From the NCBI RefSeq assembly GCF_016097555.1, contig NC_054701.1, forward strand, positions 65,155,485-65,219,484: a stretch of DNA of 64,000 bases, written 5' to 3'. Shown here piece by piece: positions 31,590 through 43,500 of this stretch. The stretch comes from Gigantopelta aegis (lineage: Eukaryota; Mollusca; Gastropoda; Neomphalida; Peltospiridae). The translations under genes and the position numbers were made by a program. A model generated the notes under the pieces. It was not told the origin of the DNA and searched no databases. It saw nothing but the letters and a program-made list of their open reading frames with translations. The stretch's first letter is position 1. The number at the start of each line of letters is the position of its first letter.

Positions 31590-34500
31590 GTATTATGATT
31601 ATGCAAATTACCGAGTAGTCTAAAGTTAAACTAAAAATGAATAGCATGCCTATTTCCGAGATCACAGATACGAGATGGTGATCATATTTTATCATAATTT
31701 ACTCTGTTGAATCGCCTTACTTTATAATTTCATTAGTATATTTTAAAACTGCTTTGCAATTGTATTATAATTATTAGTTGAACAAACTGTTTAATTGTTA
31801 CAGGAAACAACAATCCAAAAAATCTGTAGAATTGATGCAATCAATAATTATCAAAAGGGCCTACCCTAGTTCACCAAGATAAACCTCGCGTGCAAGCACA
31901 AACAGCGAGGTTTATCCTGTCTAGGCATTCCACCATTAGCAACTTCTGGACAACGGTTCCGAGGAATTTTGCTCGGAACGAAATTGCGGTCAAAATAACG
32001 ATTACCATCACATTTCCACACCCTAATCATATATTGTGATATATTTCGAGCTCACTGAGACCAAGAAATACTTACTTTGAAACAATCTTCACTTTGAATT
32101 AAAGGAAAAAAAGTCCGACTTTACCGAGCGGATTCTAGCAGCCACTTTCTAGCAGACAATTACGCTGGCAGACAATTTCAGCTGACACGCATGGCGACGT
32201 TCTAAACACCGGACTCATACGCCTTTCAAACACCGATATGCTAATTATTAGTATTCACTATAACTTAAGAATTTCAGAGTTTAAAAGAGTATCTTTATAT
32301 AAAAAAATCACACAAAATCAAAATAACAACCAAGACTCATTTTTATGTTTTAAAAGGTCTTCGAAAGACTCATTTTTATGTCCTTTCGAAGACCTTTTAA
32401 AACATAAAAATGAGTCTTGGTTGTTATTTTGATTTTGTGTGATTTTTTTATATAAAGATACTCTTTTAAACTCTGAAATTCTTAAGTTATAGTGAATACT
32501 AATAATTAGCATATCGGTGTTTGAAAGGCGTATGAGTCCGGTGTTTAGAACGTCGCCATGCGTGTCAGCTGAAATTGTCTGCCAGCGTATTTGTCTGCTA
32601 GAAAGTGGCTGCTAGAATCCGCTCGGTAAAGTCGGACTTTTTTTCCTTTAATTCAAAGTGAAGATTGTTTCAAAGTAAGTATTTCTTGGTCTCAGTGAGC
32701 TCGAAATAGATCACAATATATGATTAGGGTGTGGAAATGTGATGGTAATCGTTATTTTGACCGCAATTTCGTTCCGAGCAAAATTCCTCGGAACCGTTGT
32801 CCAGAAGCTGCTAATGGCGGAATGCCTAGACAGGATAAACCTCGCTGTTTGTGCTTGCACGCGAGGTTTATCTTGGTGAACTAGGCCTACCCCCGCTTAC
32901 TGAATCAGTGAATGAAGAAACGTGACTCTATTGAGTTGCGTTATTTAGATCTCACTACACAGATGTCATCTGCCATTGAAATCCATCTTAAACTGCCCAT
33001 CTTCAAATGTAGATTGACAATAGAACAGGTTCTTGTTGGCACTGACTAACAACTGTACAACTGCCAACATACATTATATATACTCTTCAAAAACGTAGGG
33101 GAACCTGAAATATTAAAACATACATTTTGACCACAGTCATCCTAGTAAACCGGCCTCCGTGGCGTCGTGGCAGGCCATCAGTCTACAGGCTGGTAGGTAC
33201 TGGGTTCGGATCCCAGTCGAGGCATGGGATTTTTAATTCAGAGACCGACTCCAAACCCTGAGTGAGTGCTCCGCAAGGCTCAATGGGTAGCCCATGTAGT
33301 GGCAACATCGGTTTTTCTCTCAAAATCTGTGAGGTCCTTAACCATATGTCTTACGCCATATAATCATAAATAAAATGTGTTGAGTGTGTCGTTAAATAAA
33401 ACATTTATTTCTTCTTTTTTTCATCCTAGTAAAGAACGTTCAGGTCTCAGTCTTTGCCAGGAAAGGCGAGCGATCGCTCGCGCTCGCCTCCACACTCGCC
33501 TGGAAAGTTTTAGGCGATCTACGAATCGATCGCCTTGCAATAAACTTTTTTTTTTTTTTTTTAAACTTCTAGCTCCTTTTCTCTATGATTTTGACAAAAC
33601 AAAACTATCTCACAAATCGGACACAAAAACTATCTCACAAATAAATATGCATAGTAACTATCACGAACTGTTGTGTTTATTTGCATAGTAAAAATCTCGA
33701 AATGATGTTTTTCTTTGAAACTCTTTGTTTGCACCGTTATCACAGAAACTCATTCGGAACTCCTCAACAGAATCTATGAACATCACAACTAGGAACATCT
33801 CGGCTGATACCAGAGAAATCGTGACGGGCCGAGACATTACAACGGTCCGTTATCGACCAAAGTGTTCCGAATTAGTGGGTGCGTGTGTGTTTTTTCAATG
33901 GCGAGAAAAGGTAATTCTGTGGAATTCAAAATATTTAAAGCATAGCCGATGACTGACCATTTTGGTTACAAAATCACAGAGAAAAGTGGTAGAAGTTACG
34001 TCAATTTTGTTTGGTGCAAATTATGTGCAAAATACAGGGATTTGTAAAGCGAGCGTCACAAACTACATCAACGGCACGAGTATGGTGACAAAGTGTAATA
34101 CCTCCCGGCATTATTTAGTAAATAGTACATATACATTTATTGAGGAGAGTGATTGCTCGCCTAGCACCATTTCAGGAGAATGATTTTGCTCATGGCGAAG
34201 ACTGGGTCTGTTTATCTACACACCGAAACACATTCCATAGTTTGCACATGCATCACGCAGTTGCCCCGTACACGTGCGTGGGGTGTCATTCTTGATTTTG
34301 ACAATTTCAAGGAAGGTCCATTAATCACTGTGAAACATTATTTCTGTCAATCTTTTTCATTCTGTTGATCATACCGTTGTTATTGTTTTGTTTTTAGTTA
34401 TTTTTATTGTTTGAATTTGCGATTTACTGATAAAAAACGTCAACTTTCAAATTTCACTTCTGACCCCAACCATCCTTCAAGATCTTTGGTGGTTATAAGA

Positions 34501-37500
34501 CCTACTATAATACTGAACTACTGGTTGTAATGTTTGCCCAATTAATTCACTATTATCATATAACCATTCCCCATAGCTTACAATTTTGGCAATTGTAAAT
34601 TCTTATTAGAGTTCCCCTACTTTTTTGTGAAGAGTATATAAGCATTTATTTTCACTCAAAAATCGAGAACATTTCTGTCTCAGTTTTTTTGCTATATGAC
34701 CACATCTGGACCGAACAGATGGTTCATTAACTGATTCACTCCAGCTGTCTCTTCCTCTTTACACCCATGTCCCAAAAGTCAATACACAATATTACAAAAT
34801 AACATGGACAAAATCCAACCAGAAGGCTTACCATTAAATATACAAATTGTTTTAATTCTTCCCCAGTTTCTAGAAGTGAATATGTGAACCACAACATGTC
34901 ACAATTAGGAACTATAGTGGACTGTGCTGAATAAACTTTCACTCTCACCCAGAAGTGAACTGTGTAGTGAGACTTTAGTATTTTTATTTTTAAGTATAGT
35001 AGCACAAAATTTCATCAAATCATCTATTTAAACTTTAAAAATTACAAATAATGACTTATTTTCAAATAAAATAGCAATTATTACATGAAAGTTATTCGCC
35101 AAATTAAAATATAATTGCCATTTGTTTTTAAAATTGGCCAGTGCCAGAGTTAGCTTTAGTATATATAACTGAAATTTTCACGGTTGAATATCATGTGAAG
35201 CAATCGATAAAAAAGGAACTATTCCAACAATTAGTTAAAATTATAGATTTAGCAGTTAGCAGTTTGTTGCATGGAGTTTAAAATATTGCTTGTAAGATAA
35301 TCTTGTACAAACGTCTTCTCTGTTGTTTTTCTTATATAGCTTTGGTGATTTTTTATGTTATTTTTTCTCTGAATATTCATTTATTATTTATTCAAATGTA
35401 GTACTAACTATACATATTGTAGTAATACTAATAGTCATATTTTTATGTAAAACTCAATACTGATCTACATCCTAATTTACATTTTTTTAAATTGTAACAT
35501 CATTTTTTTCGATAGAAAAATGATTGATGTGTGACTTCACACTTTTACTGACATCACTCAGTAGTATGCAAAATTTGCATTGCAAATGTAACCCTGCATA
35601 TATGCAGATGACACTTTGCCATATATTTTGAGCATGATCACCACAGATTAAGAAAATTGTAAGTTTTTTTAATGTACATATGAGTCATGTGTTTTTGTCC
35701 TATTTTGGTTCATGTCCAGAAAAATTCATTTTGAAGACAAAACATATATCAAAACTTTTTGATATATTTAAAATTTCTTGGCTGCTCGACTGTCTTCACT
35801 TCTAATTGAAAGACTGGGAACATAAACAAACAGTAGGTGGCATATTACTTTTAAAATGGGGAAATTCCAAATGGCATGACCTAACAGAGACCTCGACTCC
35901 ACAGGCAGCATCGACATCCCAAACTGTGTTAAGCTTAACAACAAAAACACATACCATGCCCACAGAAAGAATATTCTATATTTTTCAGTTACGGTACATG
36001 AAATAAAATATATTCAAATCAGTTAACGTAAAAAATAAACAACGTTGATGTAAAACAAATCCATTGTAGTAAACAAAGGGGGAGTGGGACGTATCCCAGT
36101 GGTAAAGCGCTCGCTTGATGCACAGTTGGTTTGGGATCGATCCCCGTCGGTGCCATGGGCCCATTGGGCTATTTCTCGTTCCAGCCAGTGCACCACGACT
36201 GGGATCGATCCCCATCGGTGCCATGGGCCCATTGGGCTATTTCTCGTTCCAGCCAGTGCACCATGACTGGGATCAATCCCCGTCGGTGCCATGGGCCCAT
36301 TGGGCTATTTCTCGTTCCAGCCAGTGCGCTACGACTGATATATTAAAGTCTATGGTATGTGATATTCTGTCTGTGCGATGGTGTATATAAAAGATTCCTT
36401 GCTTCTAATGAAAAAATGTAGCGGGTTTCCTTTCTAAGACAATATGTCTGAATTACCAAATGTTTGATATCCAATAGCCGATGATTAATAATCAGTGTGC
36501 TCTAGTGGTGTCGTTAAAACAAAAAAGAATAATAAAAACAGTAGTAAACTAAAGTGGAACACCATCCAGTAAACAGGAAAGTGTGTTAGTTTCTAACTGT
36601 TTAGAATATTTTTTTGGCTACAGTTATTTTTAATCTAAGTGAGCCCTGGTTCGAATATATATATATATTTTTTAAAGTGTCTTTTAAGAAAAAAAGAGTT
36701 TCACTGTTGTTTAACTGAAGAAGACCCTGTATTATTAATATTATTAATTTTATTTTTTCCCTGCTACATTTATATATATGTATCTCTCTTTTCTTTTTAT
36801 TTGCAGATAACCTTTCATTATCAAACCACCAAAACAGATGAAGACAAAACAGTTCTTGATGACAGTCGAAAACATAGCAAGCCAATGGAGCTTATTGTGG
36901 GCAAGAAGTTTAAACTGGAGGTCTGGGAGATTTGTCTTAAAACAATGAAAACCAAAGAAGTTTCTGAATTTCTCTGTGATACAAAGGTACAGTGTGAGAT
37001 GTTTCATCACTTTACTTACTAGTTAGCAGGTTTTACAGTTTATTTTATTTGATACCAAACAGGGAATTTTCATGTTAACTTCCAAAAGGTGAATTTCATT
37101 TGTCTCTAAGTCAATATAAAATCGATCCCAAACCGACTGTGGATCAACCGAGCAGTTTACCACTGAGCTATGTGCCGCCTCTTATGCCTGTCGTGGTACA
37201 CTGGCCAGAACAAGAAATAGCCCAATGGGATTTTAAAATAAATTTATTTATCTTTCAGCAAACGGCTATATATCCACTGGTAGCCAAGAGTCTGCGTAAG
37301 ATCCACAGTGACAAGCCGGACGATCACAACCACGAAGAACAGCACTGCTGTGGTATGATGGCGCTCTCGGAACATGGTCTGGGTCACGACGACCTCAACG
37401 AACTTATGAAGAAACCACAGCCTCTCATCTTTACACTCGGTTTGTTTTCTTGTAGTACCTGGATGTGATTTTAATTATATATTTTTATATATATATATAT

Positions 37501-40500
37501 ATATATAAATCAATAGTGATTTATTAGCTTTTTAGGCTTAAAGCAAAACATTTACAGCCATTCATTTTTACACTTGGTTCATTTTCATTTAGTACCCTGG
37601 TGTGATTATTTATTATATATTATGGGTTTTTTTAATGGATGTGATTTATAAGCTTTTTAGGGTTAAAGCAAAATATGTACAGTCATTCATTTTTAATTTG
37701 TGTTCGTTTTTCATTTAGTACCTGAATGTTATTTAATTTTTTATATATATAAATGGATGTGATTTATAAGCTTTTTAAAGCTGAAAACAAAACATTGTAC
37801 AAAGTAGATTTGATTTTTTTTATCTTAAAGCTGAAAAGTTTTGGTATGAAGTTTTCAGCCTTTTTTAAAATTAATTTTTTAGCTTTTATGTTTTCTAATG
37901 GTTGTCGCCTCCCTGTCACAATCATGTTTACAGACAGATAATTTATTAATGTCCACCGTATGTACATCACACATTTACAAAATAAAACAAACATAAAAGT
38001 ACATAAGCCATTCCTTATGGAATTATGAGAGACAGTATGTAGATAAATAATACAAGTGTACAATTAAAATAATAATAATAATAATAACACTAAATTGGGT
38101 AGTGGTAGTTTTATGTACATGTAGTTTAAAGTGGTACTTAAGTAATGTAGGTTGATCTGCAAACATGAAAACCCATTGGATATGATCCTGGATTTTAGAT
38201 CTACTCAAAATATAATTTTCAAAACCATGCCAGTGTTCTTGCTGGGTGAAAATTAAAGGAGGGCGGCCACACAGCACCCTACCCTTCGGGGGGACCAAAA
38301 AAAAAAAAAAAAAACCACGAAAAAACGAAAAGCAAAAAAAAAAGCTTGGGGAGAGCTTGGTTGTTACCATGTTGTTGTGTGTTGATAGACTTTGTGGAAA
38401 GACATACTCCTTATTTTGATTACAAAAAGTTTATACGAAATACAAGCAGACTCGTCTTTTAATTGAACCGAAGATGTTATCGGTTTGATATTCACTGGCA
38501 GTTCTTCATCGAATGAATCGATCGCTGTGATAAAATATTATCGCCAACTGATAAAAAGTTTTTTGTTTTTGTAGTGGCGGTGTATATATTATTTGGCACC
38601 CAAGATGAATGATTTTAATGCTAAACACTACCACTTCCGTTGATTTTATAAGCAGTGATATCCCCCCAAAATGAAAAGTTTGCAATATGTTATAAGTACT
38701 GCTGAACAAACAGAATGACAGAAATGCCAGAAAGTAAAAATCGTCAGTTACAATCAATTACATCTGTAACTGAGGACAAAATATCAGACGACAGTTAGTG
38801 GAAACAAAAGATAGAGTGACCGTTCTGATCACGTGACAAATTTGGCACCAAATAAGTGGGGGGGGGGGGGGGGGGGGGGAGGAGGGTTTCAGTCGGAGAT
38901 TGCTGAATCCATAACAAATTTAAAATGTTTTTATTGCTCAAATAAAATATAACTTTTATTGTTTGTATTAAACATACAAATGGATACAGGTATGGGACAA
39001 AATAGAGGCTGTTAAAAATACTATTAAATGTTTCGTCAGTTGCTTTTTCGTACACAACGCAGCTTGTTTCCATTGATGTCCAGTGTGCAGACTGATCGTT
39101 GTGATTTGTTTTATGCGTGAAAAAAGTGTGCATTTGGAAATAGCGGAGATAGGTGCTGGAAAATATAGTATGGTGCTGGAAAATAAAGAGGGGTGCAGAA
39201 AAATAAAGGGGGGTGGAGAATGTGAAAGGAGGGCAGCAAAATGCAATAGCAGGGCGGGCTGCCCCGCTTAAATGGAGCAGCGAGAACTCTGCCATGCACA
39301 GTTTTCTATATATTTTGTTTGTCCACTCTAATTTTTCTCACATGATCTCACATGATATGGTTAATAAAGTTTTGTACAGTTAGATTTGCTACAAAGGTAA
39401 CTTGAACAACAATCACTTTTCTATAAATAAAAAACCCCACACCTGATATATGTACCTGTTGCATATGTGTATATTTTAACAGATGTATATGCCCAAAATA
39501 TTGTAAAAGAACCGAACATGTTTGACGTAGTAAATAATTCTAACCTTAGGACTCAGGATTTTACAATTGTACACTAACTGACTAGAATTTGATGTTTTTA
39601 CCCCAATGTGACTATGTGCTTCAGCACTGGTGGGGCAGTTGATCCTTCCTGCTATGGCTCCCCCACATCTCGTATGCTGATGATATATAATTCACCATTA
39701 CCATAATCACTGAAAACTTGTTTTTGATGGATTCTGGTGATGATTATAAGTAACTCACCTAAAATTTGAGATCTGTATGTTACTAATTCAGGAGTGGTGG
39801 GGGGGTAGTTCATTGGTACAGCACTCGTCTGAGTCTGATGTGCGATCGATCTAGGATAAATTCCCGTTGGTGGGCCCATTGGGCTATTTTTCATTCCAGT
39901 CAGTGCTCCACAACTGGTGTAACAAAGGCTGTGGTATGTACTGTACTGTACTGTCTGTGGGATGGTGCATATAAAAGATCTCTTGCTGCTAATCGAAAAG
40001 AGTAGCCCATGAAGTGGTGACAGCGGGTTTCCTCTCTCATTATATGTGTGGTCCTTAACCATATATCTGACGCCATATAACCGTAAATAAAATGTGTTGA
40101 GTGCGTCGTTAAATAAACCATTTCCTTCATTCCTAATTCAGGGCTTTACATGTCACTAATTTGGGCACAACAGGGATTTTTGTGTTATCTGAATACAGGA
40201 AGATCGTTTTAAGAGTTGTTGACATATTCAGAAATGCATTTCAGATTACTGTTATGTAATTAAATGTAACATTTCAGTGGTTTTGAGGTGAAATATTTTG
40301 AGGTTATCATGTTTGTACGCAATTTGGGCATGATTACTTTGGGTATATGTATTTTGGGCACAATGTTTATCATCTCGACTTTGATGCAATCTAAAACCCT
40401 ACTAATTTCTGTTTTATTGCAGATGTATTGAAGGTAGAGCTTCCCGGAGAGTTTGACAAGGAAGTGTGGACGATGGACGAAGATGAGAAGTTGTCTCAGG

Positions 40501-43500
40501 TTCCTGTCATCAAACAGGAAGGAAATCAACTGTACTTGCAGAAAAAATACACGGACGCTGCCAAAAAATACGCCACAGCCATTGGAATGCTAGAACAACT
40601 ACTGCTTAAGTGAGTCGATCTTCACTTGCTAATTTAAAAAGCTTCTGTTGTTTTCACTATTATGTTTCTTAATTAGTAGACCAAACCATTAACAAGCTTG
40701 TACATCACTGTAGATTTTTAATCCACTGCAGGTCGACCGGAGGGGAATATATGTTTCGTCTTTCTGTCTGTCTGTGTCACATGTCGTTTTCCGGGTGTAT
40801 GTTTCACAATGCCTCAAGATATAGAGCAGAAATTTTGTGTATAGCTTTATCATGTACTGTTACATAGGAAGTTTGACTTTCATGGCAATTTGCCTATTTG
40901 TATGAGTTATGACCCTTGAACTTAGGAGTTAAAAAAAACTACGTTTTCCAGACTTTTATTTTTGCAATGCCTCGGAAATATTGAACTGATGTTTTGTGTA
41001 CAACTTTATCATGTACTGTTACAGCTCAAGTTTGACTTTCATGGAAGTTTACTAATTTTTGACAGAGTTATTGCCCTTAAAGTTAGGGGGGCGGGATGTA
41101 GCTCAGTGGAAAAGTGTCTCTTTATGTGCGGTCAGTCTAGGATCGATCCCCGTCGGTGGGCCCATTGGGCTATTTCTCGCTCCAGCCAGTGCACCACAAC
41201 TGGTATATCAAAGGCCGTGGTATGTGTTATCCTGTCTGTGGGATGATACATATAAATGATCCCTTGCTGCTAATCGAAAAGAGTAGCCCATGAAGAGGCG
41301 ACAGCGGGTTTCCTCTCTCAGTATCTGTGTGGTCCATAACCATATGTCCGATGCCATATAACCATAAATAAAATGTGTTGAGTGCGTCGTTAAATAAACT
41401 TAGGAGCTATAAAAATGTATTGGGACTCGTATGTATTGCTTTTAACAGTACTCCCAAAATGCTTAAAAAATTATCACATTGAAGGGAAGTAGTGTGGTGC
41501 TACTGAAAATAATGTTTTTCCTTTAACCCTTTCAACATGCGATCCTCTTTGGTCAATACAACTTCAAAAGAATTGATTGTCCTGTGAAGATACCTAAAAT
41601 AACTAGGCTTGAGGATGTAATAACAAAGAATTGGAATACAGTAATAATTAAGGGTCTTCTCTAGCTGGAGGTGACATTTAAATGTAAAAGGACACCACAC
41701 TAAATATGGCACTGTTCATGGTTATAAATACATAATAAATTGTGGGTGCAAGTCCACATGCAGCATATTGTGGTGTAGTGAGGATAGTACGGTTACTCTA
41801 AGAATGACCTAAACCTTTTTTTCTTCATTCAAATATGAGATCATTGCTAGATCGAACATTTAAAGCTTGATCTGGCTTTTTATTTGACTGTGAATACTAA
41901 AAGTTTTGCTTTAAAAAAAAAAAAAAAAAAAAAAATAGTGCTCAATTAATTCAGATAACCAATTGACCACAGTATGAAATGGAGCAAAATGTCAAATCAG
42001 ACTGAGTTCCCATGAGTAATTTGAAAAAAATAAATATTTCCACTGAAGTTCAATATTTTGGATATAGAAATATTGTGTTAAAAAAATGAAAGAAAGGAAA
42101 TATTAAACAGGCCATAAAGAGGCTGTATAAATTATTCTGTTGGCTCTCTTGTGAGATGGTTCAAGCATTATTAGTGTTTTCCCTAGCTTGTTTTAGCATG
42201 GTGCAGCACCATGCCTCAATAGTCTAGTGCCATCTTGCCTTAACTCTTTCACCACTAAGTTTTACAGCCTTGACCTTCCCTGCACACTGAGTTTAAATAG
42301 CAGATTTATGATCATGTTTGTTAAAGGATAAAACTACTTGTTTTATCATTAATTTTAGTTATAGGCTATACATTTCCAGAAAGGTGAATGGACGGCTGTC
42401 TAGATAAAAAAATAATACTTTAAAAATGTTAGATTCAACAGATATAAATCTGGTAATTACAGGTAAACTATGCATATTACTCACCTATTTGAGTAGGTAG
42501 GACTGGTAATTTAAAAAAAACAAACAGTACAAATGTTTTTCTTGTTGGATAATTAATTAATTAACATTCCAGTTATAATTTTAAAAATATATTTACAATG
42601 CTTTTGCAAAATTAACAAGCCATAATAAGCTTTCATTTCATCGACAGAAACATCATACCACACACCTTTGTTGTTAGCAGGATCTGTTTCACGCTTTTTT
42701 TTGGCATTTCATGTTGGTAAATTACACAATTTTTCCATACACAGTATTGGAATAAAATAGCGAAAAGTACTTATGGCGTTTGTGTTGACGTCAAACACTT
42801 TTACGGGCCCCGGATTTTTAGTAAACGTTGATCTGCAGGTAACCGAATATGGCTCATGTGTCCAGGTAAACTCAGGCGCGTGGTAAAACAGTGGCAAGTC
42901 ATCTTGTAACTCGTCGTCGGTATCATTTTCTTCTAAATTGCCATGTTGAATGACATTTCGCTCACGATCGCCAATCTCGATTAAATCAAATGCACCAAAG
43001 TCCATATTATCCCACATTTCATCATCGGAAAACCCGTCATCTGAATCGCAACCATTGTTTTCAACAGACGAAATTTCGTCACCTCGGTTCATGTTTAATT
43101 ACAGTCAAAATATCAGTATAAACTTGGAAAAACTCATTCAAAATTCGCTAGAACATGGGCGCAGCCATTACAGTGTGTCACATGGCAGCTATGGTCGCGC
43201 GAGATTTTGTCTAATTATAATATTGATGCGTCACTCGGCGCCAAATATGAACAGGTGTTACAAGCCGGTAAATCGGCCTGTCGTGCTGAGAGGCACTGGT
43301 ATCGCTAGCCGGTATACCGGCCTGTCGTGGTGAAAGAGTTAACAAGCTTTTTTCAGTAATTAATTCTAAAATTGCTTTTATAAAACACCCCAAAAGGTAT
43401 TATTAATTAATAAGATATGCCTTTTATATCTTTTTTCATTCATTTATTAAAGCAAGCACATAAATTACATTAATGTTTATTTCAATTAATTTTTGTGTAT

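Noticed and set aside
32238-32512. Two 64-codon frames with the same N-terminus on opposite strands
   Set aside because: They mirror each other because they lie in the arms of the foldback; no protein motif.
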